Shown here: in pieces, positions 1 through 8,348 of the stretch
How the letters are laid out: every line of letters starts with the position of its first letter
How positions within the stretch are numbered: position 1 is the stretch's first letter
Source of the DNA: Gracilimonas sp.
Lineage (GTDB): Bacteria > Bacteroidota > Rhodothermia > Balneolales > Balneolaceae
Length of the DNA stretch: 64,000 nt
Direction: 5' to 3'
Assembly: GCF_014762685.1 (NCBI RefSeq)
Contig: NZ_JABURM010000005.1
Span: 1,798,001-1,862,000 of the forward strand
Position numbers and translations under genes: made by a program
The notes under the pieces: generated by a model
The model's input: only the letters and a program-made list of their open reading frames with translations
What the model was told of the DNA's origin: nothing
Database searches by the model: none

Positions 1-534
1 CTGGTGGTCAATAAAATGGATGTGGCCGATCAGGAAAAAGCGAAACGATCGGTTGCTGAAATTAAGGATAAAATGAAGATCCGATCGGTACATTACGTAT
101 CAGCGACAGCAGGAACAGGCGTGCCGGAACTGATGGAAGAAATTCGCGTCGGATTGTTACCCGGGCCTCCCTTCTATCCCAAAGAAGATCTCAGTGAACA
201 TCCGGTTCGGTTTTTTGTTTCTGAATTGATCCGTGAGCAGATATTCCTGCAGTTTCATCAAGAGATACCTTACTCCTGCACTGTTGAAGTGGTTTCCTAT
301 GATGCCGATGTGGACATCGACCGTATTCATGCCGACATCATTGTAAACCAAAAATCCCAAAAAGGTATGCTAATCGGAAAAGGAGGAACAGCTATTAAAG
401 AGCTGGGGATCAAAGCCCGGGAATCTATTGAAGAATTCATAGGCAAGCAGGTGTACCTGGAGCTGCACGTGAAAGTCCGGGAGAAATGGAGAGAAAAAGA
501 AGGCTGGGTTCGGAATTTGGGCTATGGGAAGTAG
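1..534 (+). CDS. era: GTPase Era, C-terminal part (5' end outside window)
   Basis: Era is a ribosome-associated GTPase needed for 16S rRNA maturation and 30S assembly. Frame 1 is open from the first base. It begins at the G4 nucleotide-specificity motif (NKMD), followed by the G5-like SAT motif about 35 residues on. The rest is the KH RNA-binding domain with its GxxG loop (LIGKGG) and the usual Era tail (KVREKWREKEGW). The N-terminal G1-G3 motifs lie upstream of the window, so only about 177 of some 300 residues are present. The stop is TAG at 532-534. No terminator is obvious behind it. Identification is firm from the KH domain and its tail. Confidence 0.95.
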   Translation: MVVNKMDVADQEKAKRSVAEIKDKMKIRSVHYVSATAGTGVPELMEEIRVGLLPGPPFYPKEDLSEHPVRFFVSELIREQIFLQFHQEIPYSCTVEVVSYDADVDIDRIHADIIVNQKSQKGMLIGKGGTAIKELGIKARESIEEFIGKQVYLELHVKVREKWREKEGWVRNLGYGK

Positions 535-587
535 CGGAATGAACTCCAGTAAGTAGTTAGTTTTTCAAGATAGGCTAGAACAACTTA

Positions 588-900
588 TTAGTGATTAAAT
601 TTTAGGTTCAATTCATATACTTCAACAATAGGCGACTCAGAAATATCGGTTAGAAAAAGTTTTCCATTTTTGTAATCAAGTACTTTAAAAGTATTTACAG
701 GATGACTATTAAATTTTTTAAGCATAATTTTATTCAAAAATCCATCTTCCTTAGAAAAAATATTTAATGACAATGCTGAATTCTTATTACTTATTTTTTT
801 CAAAATCTATTTTAATTATTTGTTTATCTACACCTTCCTTTTCTGCTTGACCTGTACACCCTATCAAAACCAGCAATAAAATAATTAGACTATTTTTCAT
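588..900 (-). pseudogene. small lipoprotein gene split by a frameshift in a homopolymer run
   Basis: On the minus strand an ATG at 900 opens a frame that starts as a typical lipoprotein signal: MKNS, a run of Leu/Ile, then the lipobox LIGC with Cys at residue 15. It stops after 37 codons. The stop lies just behind seven A residues (plus-strand T7 at 794-800). Reading one base fewer in that run joins it to a second open stretch of about 70 codons ending at 588, giving one protein of about 102 residues (KIDFEK joined to ISNKNS). No family is recognised. It could be a decayed gene, a sequencing error in the homopolymer, or a slippage-expressed gene. The region is more A+T-rich than its neighbours, which may point to acquisition. 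Confidence 0.6.
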
Positions 901-972
901 ACTTAGCTATCTTTTTAGATGTTGAAAAAAAACGAATCTGTCAATTTTTTTTAAAAGCATCACAAATTTTAA

Positions 973-1004
973 TTTGCACTAACCAAAATCTCACCGTAGT
1001 TTTT
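973..1004 (+). promoter_or_regulatory. predicted Bacteroidota-type promoter of the methionine leader
   Basis: TTTG at 973-976 and TAGTTTTT at 997-1004 are separated by 20 bp. This fits the Bacteroidota sigma-A pattern TTTG-N19-21-TAnnTTTG with one mismatch in the second box. Transcription would begin near 1011, about 40 nt before the leader peptide start. This is a pattern match only. Confidence 0.5.
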
Positions 1005-1051
1005 ACGCAATGAAATTAATCCGACAAAATATTACCAACCCTTCTGCAACC

Positions 1052-1087
1052 ATGTGTTGCATGTATATGTGCAAAGCGCAGACATAA
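1052..1087 (+). CDS. Cys/Met-rich leader peptide (11 aa)
   Basis: The short frame ATG 1052 to TAA 1085-1087 reads MCCMYMCKAQT: three Cys and three Met codons (initiator included) in the first seven codons. The stop codon abuts AAGGGCT (1086-1092), which is the exact complement of AGCCCTT (1119-1125) in the 5' arm of the following terminator. A ribosome reaching the stop would cover this segment and let the terminator form. A ribosome stalled on the Cys/Met codons would leave it free to form an antiterminator. The start codon lies in the loop of a small hairpin, GCAAC (1046-1050) with GTTGC (1056-1060). No Shine-Dalgarno site is evident. The role in transcription attenuation of the methionine genes is inferred from this layout. 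Confidence 0.72.
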   Translation: MCCMYMCKAQT

Positions 1088-1117
1088 GGGCTATGGTATA
1101 AATAAACGATTTTAGAC

Positions 1118-1152
1118 AAGCCCTTTTGAATGCAACTCAAAAGGGCTTTTTT
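1118..1152 (+). terminator. first attenuator terminator of the met leader
   Basis: Perfect 12-bp inverted repeat, AAGCCCTTTTGA at 1118-1129 with its complement at 1137-1148, a 7-nt loop, and a run of six T (1147-1152). It ends about 330 nt before the metY start codon, inside the leader, so it is placed to terminate early. Its 5' arm can pair instead with 1086-1092 (7 bp plus two further pairs after a mismatch), which defines an antiterminator. Confidence 0.85.
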
Positions 1153-1196
1153 ATTGGATATTAATTTCTATTGTTCTTTAAACATACTGTTGCATT

Positions 1197-1328
1197 CTCA
1201 TTACGAAAGGTGGAGGGATCAGGTCCTGTGAAGCCTTGGCAACCGTTCAGCACATAAATGCTTATGTGCTGAAAAAGGTGCCACATCCTGTTCCGCACAT
1301 AACTTGTTATGTGCAGGAAAAAGATGAG
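1197..1328 (+). promoter_or_regulatory. SAM-I (S-box) riboswitch aptamer
   Basis: The segment carries the S-box core: GGTGGAGGGA, then GTGAAGCC and GGCAACC, and later AAGGTGCCA. Closing helix P1 can form between CTCAT (1197-1201) and ATGAG (1324-1328). The P3 hairpin has a perfect 12-bp stem (1246-1257 with 1262-1273). The P4 hairpin (about 1291-1318) uses almost the same stem sequence, GCACATAA with TTATGTGC. Known members of this family bind S-adenosylmethionine and switch off downstream methionine genes. Here metY follows directly, which fits. Both conserved motifs and stem geometry support the call. Confidence 0.92.
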
Positions 1329-1354
1329 TTCGATAAGACCCGGTTTTGTAAGAA

Positions 1355-2810
<1,456 letters not shown>

Positions 2811-2832
2811 TCGTCCACTACTCAAAAACAAA

Positions 2833-2865
2833 AGGGAGCGAGTTTAGGCCTCGCTCCCTCTTTTT
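2833..2865 (+). terminator. terminator after metY
   Basis: AGGGAGCGAG (2833-2842) pairs perfectly over 10 bp with 2850-2859; the loop is 7 nt and a T run follows (2861-2865). It separates metY from the OsmC-like gene, so osmC-metX-hom either depend on read-through or have their own promoter. Confidence 0.88.
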
Positions 2866-2873
2866 AAAAAACC

Positions 2874-2894
2874 GTTTACAGAAACTCTGTAAAC
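2874..2894 (+). promoter_or_regulatory. perfect inverted repeat upstream of the OsmC-like gene
   Basis: GTTTACAG (2874-2881) and CTGTAAAC (2887-2894) flank a 5-nt centre. The repeat lies 30 bp before the OsmC start and behind the metY terminator. It has no T run, so it looks more like a dimeric-regulator operator or a 5' UTR hairpin than a terminator. The cognate factor is unknown. Confidence 0.45.
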
Positions 2895-2924
2895 AATCAT
2901 TCGAACTATAAAAATACACATACT

Positions 2925-3461
2925 ATGAGTACTCAAACAACTACAAAACCACAAAATGAAAAAAAACTGCATGAGGCCATCGCCGGTGTTATTAATGCGG
3001 TAAAAAATAAACCCGAAAATGCTGATGCTACTTTTACAATTACCTCTGAATTGAAGCACGGATTTCACTCTAAAATTAATGCGCGTAAATTCGAATTCAT
3101 TTCGGATGAACCGGAAAATTTAGGCGGCCAAAATGAAGGGCCAAACCCTATTGAATATGTATTGGGGGCATTAGCCGCCTGTCAGGAAATCGTGATTAAA
3201 GCCCATGCCGGTCAGCTCGGAATAGAAGTAAAGTCAGTAAAAGTAGATGTATCCGGAAACCTGGACTTGCATGGCTTTTTTGCTCTTTCAAAATCAAGAC
3301 CCGGGTTTACTAATGTAAAGTATAGTACCACTATTGAAACTGAAGAAACCGACCCGGTTAAACTTCAAAAACTAAAAGACATCACGACAACAAATTGTCC
3401 GGTACTCGATATCATCCAGAATCCGGTTCCGGTTTCAGGAGAATTAACCTATATCAATTAA
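2925..3461 (+). CDS. OsmC/Ohr-like family protein
   Basis: The OsmC/Ohr fold provides thiol peroxidases that reduce organic hydroperoxides with two active cysteines. Both are visible here, in AACQE and TTNCPVLD, spaced as in the family. The 178 residues include an N-terminal extension of about 40 residues ahead of the core domain, and GPNPIEYVLGALAACQE is the family signature. It sits between metY and metX, which links it to sulfur metabolism or oxidative protection of thiol or sulfide chemistry. No substrate can be named. A terminator precedes it and a hairpin (3470-3493) separates it from metX. OsmC superfamily membership is sure; the exact subfamily is not. Confidence 0.85.
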   Translation: MSTQTTTKPQNEKKLHEAIAGVINAVKNKPENADATFTITSELKHGFHSKINARKFEFISDEPENLGGQNEGPNPIEYVLGALAACQEIVIKAHAGQLGIEVKSVKVDVSGNLDLHGFFALSKSRPGFTNVKYSTTIETEETDPVKLQKLKDITTTNCPVLDIIQNPVPVSGELTYIN

Positions 3462-3469
3462 TAGTAAAA

Positions 3470-3493
3470 GGGACGGAAATCATTTTCCGTCTC
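3470..3493 (+). terminator. hairpin between osmC-like gene and metX (weak terminator or processing stem)
   Basis: GGGACGGAAA (3470-3479) pairs with 3484-3493 over 10 bp with one G-U pair and a 4-nt loop. Only a broken T stretch (TTCTTAT) follows. It may reduce or punctuate transcription into metX, or stabilise an mRNA end. It starts 8 bp after the OsmC stop codon. Confidence 0.5.
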
Positions 3494-3517
3494 TTCTTAT
3501 ATCAAATACAATTTGAA

Positions 3518-4561
3518 ATGGCAAAACCAATAAAACATAGCTTAAATCAATCTTTCATTACAGAATCAGGATTAGAGCTAAAAAATCCCCAAATAGCATA
3601 TCGAAGTTGGGGAACTTTAAATTCGAAAAAAGACAATGTTGTACTCATTTGCCATGCCTTAACCGGCAATTCCGATGCTGATAATTGGTGGGGAGGTCTT
3701 TTTGGAAAGGGAAAACCCATCGATCCCGAAAAGCATTTCATTATTTGCCCAAATATTCTAGGAAGTTGTTACGATTCTACCGGGCCGACCAGCCTTAATC
3801 CCGAAACCGGAAAAGCTTATCAAGCTGATTTTCCTAAAATAACGATAAGAGACATTGTCCGCTTTAATCAGCTTTTGTTAGATAAACTCGATATCAGTGA
3901 AGTTGAATTAGTGGTGGGCGGATCTTTAGGAGGAATGACGGCACTTGAGTTTGCCCTCATGGATGAACGAATTCAAGCCGCAGCATTATTTGCCATGGGT
4001 AAGGCACATTCTCCCTGGGCCATTGGAATCAGCGAGGCCCAGCGGCTGGCAATTTACGCTGATGAAAAGTGGAGCAATGGTTTTTATGATCCTAAATATC
4101 CTCCCGCAAAAGGACTGGCAGCCGCCCGGGCTATGGCCATGATCACTTATCGTGCACCCGAAAATTATGAACAGAAATTTGGACGAGAAATTCATCCTGA
4201 AAAAAACATCTACCAGGTAGAATCCTATCTGAATTACCAGGGAGAAAAACTGGCCGGGCGCTTTGACGCAAATACTTACGTCATTCTTTCCAGGGCAATG
4301 GATTCTCATGATGTTTCCAAGGATCGAGGAAGCTTTGAGGAGGTACTTGGAAATTTAAATAAACCCGTTTTAGTAGTTGGCTTTGACAGCGACCTCCTCT
4401 ATCCAATCGAAGAACAGCGCGAATTGGCAAGCCTCCTTCCTCACAGTCAGCTCGCAGAGTTAGAATCACTCTATGGCCATGATGCCTTTTTGATCGAATT
4501 CGAACAGCTCAATGATCAGCTCAACTCATTTTTCAACTCACTTAAAAAAACAAAACAATGA
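3518..4561 (+). CDS. metX: homoserine O-acetyltransferase
   Basis: This alpha/beta-hydrolase-fold enzyme acetylates homoserine from acetyl-CoA and so makes the substrate of MetY. Its 347 residues match MetX. The catalytic triad is visible: Ser136 in GGSLGG, Asp292 in FDSDLLYP and His321 in YGHDAFL. I set the start at ATG 3518 (MAKPIKHS), which begins the conserved N-terminus; a longer reading would overlap the OsmC gene. Its stop overlaps the hom start codon (ATGA at 4558-4561), so the two are probably translationally coupled. Some MetX proteins use succinyl-CoA. The MetY partner favours acetyl, but I cannot prove this from sequence. Confidence 0.93.
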   Translation: MAKPIKHSLNQSFITESGLELKNPQIAYRSWGTLNSKKDNVVLICHALTGNSDADNWWGGLFGKGKPIDPEKHFIICPNILGSCYDSTGPTSLNPETGKAYQADFPKITIRDIVRFNQLLLDKLDISEVELVVGGSLGGMTALEFALMDERIQAAALFAMGKAHSPWAIGISEAQRLAIYADEKWSNGFYDPKYPPAKGLAAARAMAMITYRAPENYEQKFGREIHPEKNIYQVESYLNYQGEKLAGRFDANTYVILSRAMDSHDVSKDRGSFEEVLGNLNKPVLVVGFDSDLLYPIEEQRELASLLPHSQLAELESLYGHDAFLIEFEQLNDQLNSFFNSLKKTKQ

Positions 4562-5646
4562 CACTCACCTTAAAAAAATCTATTTCAAATCCAAAGCCTA
4601 AAAAGAAGAATATTGACTTGTTTATTGCAGGAATCGGGGCGATTGGAGGAACCTTAACCCGGTTAATAAAGAACTTAAATCACCCACTTTTTGAGCTTGA
4701 CCTAATTGGAGTCTGCAACAGCAAAACCACCCAATGGAATATTGATTTGAATAAATTCTCCAAAGATTTAATCATTACTGGCGGAGCACCAACAGATTGG
4801 AATAAAATCCCCGAGGAGCTTATCCGGCGCAGTAATGGAAACCTAATTTTTGTGGATGCAACAGGAAGTGAAACCGTAGCCCACCAGTATCAATATCTAT
4901 TGAATCACGGAGTTCATATTTCAACCCCAAGTAAAAGAGCGAACACCTTGGGACAGGAATATTTTGATCACCTGATTAAAGCGAACAATACCGGTAAAGC
5001 TCAATACCGATATGAAACAGCTGTCGGAGCCGGCTTGCCTGTGATCAGCACTTTAAAAACATTGTTGAATAGCGGAGATGAAATCACAGAAATTTCGGGG
5101 GTGGCCTCCGGAACGATGACTTTTTTGTTTACCCAGCTTCAAAACGGAACCCCCTTTAGCGAAGCCGTTCTGAAAGCGAAGAAAGATGGTTATTCGGAAC
5201 CCGATCCCCGCGATGATTTATCCGGCGAGGATGTAGCCCGTAAATTCCTGATTTTGGCACGCGCAAGCGGGTATAAATTCGAACGCGATCAAATCCGGGT
5301 AGATACTTTGGTTCCTGAAAAGCTAATCTCTCTTTCCACCGAGGAATTCCTTAAGCAATTACCGGAATATGACGGGCATTGGAAAAGCAGGAACTCTCAG
5401 GCTATGGTAAATAATCGAAAACTTAGATATGTCGGTAAATTTACTCCGGATGGTATTTCAGTTGGGATTGAAGAAGTGAAAGCTGACTCTCCCATCGGTG
5501 GACTAAAAGGAACCGATAACCTGATTCAAATTTACACCAAAAGATATGCAACCTCTCCCATAGTAATACAAGGTCCCGGAGCCGGAAAAGAAGTAACCGC
5601 TGCCGGTGTTTTGGGGGATATTATTGATATTGGTGGGTTGATTTGA
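4558..5646 (+). CDS. hom: homoserine dehydrogenase, monofunctional
   Basis: It reduces aspartate semialdehyde to homoserine with NAD(P)H, feeding MetX and threonine synthesis. The Rossmann motif GIGAIGG is near residue 26, followed by the KRAN segment, ETAVGAGLPVI, and the family signature DGYSEPDPRDDLSGEDVARK. The 362 residues contain no aspartate kinase domain and no recognisable C-terminal ACT domain, so allosteric control by threonine is not apparent. It overlaps metX by 4 bp. Behind it only a weak A+T-rich hairpin (about 5657-5679) is seen. Together with metX and metY it completes the route from aspartate semialdehyde to homocysteine. Confidence 0.93.
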   Translation: MTLTLKKSISNPKPKKKNIDLFIAGIGAIGGTLTRLIKNLNHPLFELDLIGVCNSKTTQWNIDLNKFSKDLIITGGAPTDWNKIPEELIRRSNGNLIFVDATGSETVAHQYQYLLNHGVHISTPSKRANTLGQEYFDHLIKANNTGKAQYRYETAVGAGLPVISTLKTLLNSGDEITEISGVASGTMTFLFTQLQNGTPFSEAVLKAKKDGYSEPDPRDDLSGEDVARKFLILARASGYKFERDQIRVDTLVPEKLISLSTEEFLKQLPEYDGHWKSRNSQAMVNNRKLRYVGKFTPDGISVGIEEVKADSPIGGLKGTDNLIQIYTKRYATSPIVIQGPGAGKEVTAAGVLGDIIDIGGLI

Positions 5647-5681
5647 GGAATTCAAATGAAAAATTCAGGATTTTGAATTTA

Positions 5682-6353
5682 TTATCGAACGTGATATTTG
5701 TCAGTTGCCCATTTAACCGGGTTGTTACGAATGTATTCTGATATTGTATTAAATGATTTTCTATCTCTTACGATATGATCATAATACCTCGACTGCCATT
5801 TGAAATCAGGCTGAATTTTGCGTGCTCTTTTTGTCACCCCGATTTTAAAACCTCGAATAATGGATGCCAAATTTCGTGATTGAGGACCAAATTCATTTAA
5901 TGGGTTTTGGTTGCCTGGTCTTAGAGACGCAAGGTTTTGCGTCTCTATACCATGTTTGGCACCCGTTTTGTTTCTAGCATCATCTGCCTTGGCAATAATT
6001 ATAATCCCATGAACATGATTGGGCATAACAATAAATTCACCCAATTTCACAAACGGGAAATGTTCCGGGGTATCCATCCAACAGGTTTCTGCAATTTTAC
6101 CAATTTCGGATAATTGCATTTTTCGATTTCTACCAGAATTATCTCCCATTGATGAATTTGAATATAGAGACGCAAAATCTTGCCTCTCTATGATATAGGT
6201 ACCATCATCAATTGATATACCAACCACCTTTCCAAAAAAACATTCCCGATTTTGCATACAAATCGTTACAAAATAGACCCCATTCCATCCATAATCCCAA
6301 GATTTTAATCGAACTGTTTCTGACCTGTATTTCTTATACCCCTTATTTTGCAT
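5682..6353 (-). CDS. IS200-like / REP-associated tyrosine transposase (RAYT)
   Basis: This Y1-type HUH transposase nicks DNA through a tyrosine. The N-terminus KKYRSETVRLKSWDYG and YFVTICMQNRECFFG, the HUH motif PNHVHGIII (residues about 110-120) and the RYYDHIVRD segment with the probable catalytic tyrosine are all present. At 223 residues it is longer than many relatives. The excess sits in two loops, each of which contains a copy of a palindrome read as IExQxxASL. No flanking IS200 ends were identified, and such single-copy RAYTs are usually domesticated. It interrupts the space between hom and the peptidase gene and is read against both. Confidence 0.88.
   Translation of the reverse strand: MQNKGYKKYRSETVRLKSWDYGWNGVYFVTICMQNRECFFGKVVGISIDDGTYIIERQDFASLYSNSSMGDNSGRNRKMQLSEIGKIAETCWMDTPEHFPFVKLGEFIVMPNHVHGIIIIAKADDARNKTGAKHGIETQNLASLRPGNQNPLNEFGPQSRNLASIIRGFKIGVTKRARKIQPDFKWQSRYYDHIVRDRKSFNTISEYIRNNPVKWATDKYHVR
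5922..5947. repeat. REP-like palindrome, copy 2, inside transposase gene
   Basis: TAGAGACGCAA (5922-5932) and its exact complement (5937-5947) flank a 4-nt centre, GGTT. On the coding (minus) strand it is read IETQNLASL. Its arms are nearly identical to those at 6164-6191. Confidence 0.85.
6164..6191. repeat. REP-like palindrome, copy 1, inside transposase gene
   Basis: ATAGAGACGCAA (6164-6175) and 6180-6191 form 12-bp arms with one mismatch and a 4-nt centre, AATC. On the coding strand it is read IERQDFASL, the same frame as the other copy. Confidence 0.83.
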
Positions 6354-6401
6354 GTCTCTTAATTTGAACCGAACTTATTCTAAAATAACAGAATTTGATT
6401 T

Positions 6402-7550
6402 ATGTGCAATATCATGAGGCTTTCCCTTTTATTACTAATATCCATTCTATCCCTTCAAACCATCTATTCCCAGGATCGACAACGGGCTCGTGATCTTGGC
6501 ATCAAACCCGGAATTCTAACCCCGGGATCTCTAAATGCCATCACCGATGTAGAAGGAGTTAAAGTTGGTCATCGCACCATTATAGAAGGAAATAATATCA
6601 GAACAGGGGTTACCATGATCTTTCCTCATGATGGAGATTTATTCAAATCCCGTGTCCCCGCAGCGGTATATGTTGGAAATGGATTTGGCAAGGCATTAGG
6701 TTTTACCCAGGTTCAGGAACTGGGAGAACTTGAAACACCAATTGGGTTGACAAACACTCTTAGCATCCATACGGTGGCCAATGGAATAACAGAGTATGTT
6801 CTTCGGCAGGCCGGAAATGAACATGTACGATCAGTAAATCCTGTTGTAGGAGAAACCAATGATGGATGGCTGAATGATATTCGTGGGCGACATGTAAAAA
6901 TTGAGCATGTTTTTGATGCTATAGAAAATGCCAAAAGTGGTCCTGTTGAAGAAGGCAGTGTGGGTGCCGGAACCGGTACTTCAGCGCTGGGATTCAAAGG
7001 AGGAATTGGAACTTCGTCCCGAACTCTTCCCGAAGAGCATGGCGGATATACCGTAGGTGTTTTGGTTCAATCCAATTTTGGCGGAGTCCTTACTATAAAT
7101 GGTGCACCCGTTGGTGAAGAACTTGAAAATCATTACATGGCAAGCGATGTTCCTTATGATGTGGATGGTTCTGTAATGATGATTGTGGCAACAGATGCTC
7201 CTTTGCTTTCCCGAAATTTAAAGCGATTAGCAAAACGGGCCTTTTTAGGTATTGCACGGGTAGGCGGATTTGCCTCAAATGGTAGCGGCGATTATGTGAT
7301 CGCTTTCTCAACAAGTAAAGATGTACGGATCAAGACTTACTCTCCCGGCTCCACCCAAACATTTACAGAATTAGAAAACTCCGCCACAACTCCGCTTTTC
7401 CTGGCCGCTGTTGAAGCCACAGAAGAAGCTATTCTAAACTCCTTATTTATGGCCACCACTGTTACCGGCGATCGCGGGCATACGCAAAGGGCTCTTCCTG
7501 TCGATGAAGTCTTGGATATAATAAAGAAATACAACTTGCTGGAAGAGTAA
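6402..7550 (+). CDS. secreted P1-family (DmpA/BapA) aminopeptidase
   Basis: Members are N-terminal-nucleophile hydrolases that self-cleave and remove N-terminal residues, including D- or beta-amino acids. A signal peptide is clear (MRLSLLLLISIL...YSQ), suggesting export to the periplasm. The conserved start NAITDVEGVKVGH, the segments SVGAGTGTSA and YTVGVLVQSNFGG, and VDGSVMMIVATDAPLL, whose Gly-Ser is the likely autocleavage site, fit the family. ATG 6402 is possible, but ATG 6414 gives a more normal signal peptide. It stands alone between a transposase and the dcw region. The substrate cannot be predicted. Confidence 0.88.
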   Translation: MCNIMRLSLLLLISILSLQTIYSQDRQRARDLGIKPGILTPGSLNAITDVEGVKVGHRTIIEGNNIRTGVTMIFPHDGDLFKSRVPAAVYVGNGFGKALGFTQVQELGELETPIGLTNTLSIHTVANGITEYVLRQAGNEHVRSVNPVVGETNDGWLNDIRGRHVKIEHVFDAIENAKSGPVEEGSVGAGTGTSALGFKGGIGTSSRTLPEEHGGYTVGVLVQSNFGGVLTINGAPVGEELENHYMASDVPYDVDGSVMMIVATDAPLLSRNLKRLAKRAFLGIARVGGFASNGSGDYVIAFSTSKDVRIKTYSPGSTQTFTELENSATTPLFLAAVEATEEAILNSLFMATTVTGDRGHTQRALPVDEVLDIIKKYNLLEE

Positions 7551-7583
7551 CTTTTAAAAGCCTAAAGTTAATTTGGGTATATC

Positions 7584-7610
7584 TCCCACGAATCCTCCCA
7601 CTCTCTCCCA
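7584..7610 (-). promoter_or_regulatory. distal, inverted MraZ-box-like repeats
   Basis: On the minus strand TGGGA occurs at 7606-7610, 7596-7600 and 7584-7588. The first two are separated by 5 nt, exactly the MraZ spacing; the third is 2 nt out of phase. The group lies about 170-200 bp upstream of the main operator, in the opposite orientation. Confidence 0.45.
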
Positions 7611-7772
7611 CAGCACAATTTTTACGCCTTTTTCCCGCACCGGAACAACCACTTACCTTATATATTCGCCTTATAGCCTCATATATGCGAAATATGTTCG
7701 TTTTACTAAAATCTAACTCATACAGTTAAATACAACGATTAATCACTTCTTTAACTTTCTTTGGGTAAACCC

Positions 7773-7802
7773 TTGACACATAGTGGTGATTTGGGGTACA
7801 TT
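7773..7802 (+). promoter_or_regulatory. dcw cluster promoter
   Basis: TTGACA (7773-7778) and TACATT (7797-7802) are 18 bp apart, a good sigma-70-like pair. MraZ boxes lie in the spacer, over the -10 box and just downstream, as expected for MraZ autorepression. The transcript would start near 7809, about 70 nt before the mraZ GTG. Confidence 0.6.
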
Positions 7803-7828
7803 GTGGGGTGAAGTGGGAGATAGTGGGG
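7784..7828 (+). promoter_or_regulatory. MraZ operator (five boxes, 10-bp period)
   Basis: Five units start every 10 bp at 7784, 7794, 7804, 7814 and 7824: TGGTG, GGGTA, TGGGG, TGGGA, TGGGG. The last three match the TGGGN-N5 MraZ box exactly and the first two are degenerate. MraZ rings are known to bind such direct repeats and repress the cluster promoter. Confidence 0.85.
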
Positions 7829-7879
7829 ACTTATCTCTTCCACCTTATATATAGCAATCTAAATCACCGCAGGGATATC

Positions 7880-8347
7880 GTGCCAAGTTTTAAAGGACAA
7901 TACGAGCATAGTATAGATGACAAAGGGCGAGTCGCCTTTCCTGCGAAGTTACGCAAATCTCTCAGCCCCGCCGCACAAGAACGCTTCACAGTCGTACGCG
8001 GACAAGAACCCTGTCTTTATTTATATCCCGAAGACGAATGGGAAAATGTGGAAAAGAAACTATCCCGTATTAACAACTTCACCAAAAAAGGCCGCCTGGC
8101 TAAAAGAAACTTCCTGCGATATGCCGAAGATGTATCTCTGGATAAACAAAACCGTATTGCCCTCCCCACTGATCTTACAACCTATGCAGAGATTGACGGT
8201 AAAGCGGTATTCCTTGGAATGGGTGAATATATAGAAGTATGGGATCCCGCCAAACTTGAAGAAGCGGATGCCAACCTCGATGACGGTGCATTTGAAGAAA
8301 TTTTTGAACAAGTAATGGGAGATGATCCTGAAACCGATGGTGTATGA
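7880..8347 (+). CDS. mraZ: transcriptional regulator MraZ
   Basis: MraZ binds the repeats upstream of its own gene and represses the division/cell wall cluster. Two SpoVT-AbrB half-domains are seen: the first has DDKGRVAFPAKLR, the second LDKQNRIALPTDL, in which the usual DxxGR motif is changed to DKQNR. I chose GTG at 7880 (VPSFKGQYEH), which has AGGG five bases upstream, over a longer in-frame start at 7808, which lies inside the operator. This gives 155 residues with an acidic C-terminal tail. rsmH follows directly. Confidence 0.93.
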   Translation: MPSFKGQYEHSIDDKGRVAFPAKLRKSLSPAAQERFTVVRGQEPCLYLYPEDEWENVEKKLSRINNFTKKGRLAKRNFLRYAEDVSLDKQNRIALPTDLTTYAEIDGKAVFLGMGEYIEVWDPAKLEEADANLDDGAFEEIFEQVMGDDPETDGV

Positions 8348-8348
8348 G

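Noticed and set aside
5682-6353. Complete IS200 insertion sequence
   Set aside because: The transposase is present, but I could not identify subterminal hairpin ends or a tnpB partner, so a domesticated RAYT is the better call.
7808-7879. Longer mraZ start (GTG 7808)
   Set aside because: It would lie inside the MraZ operator; GTG 7880 has AGGG at the proper distance and starts the conserved N-terminus.
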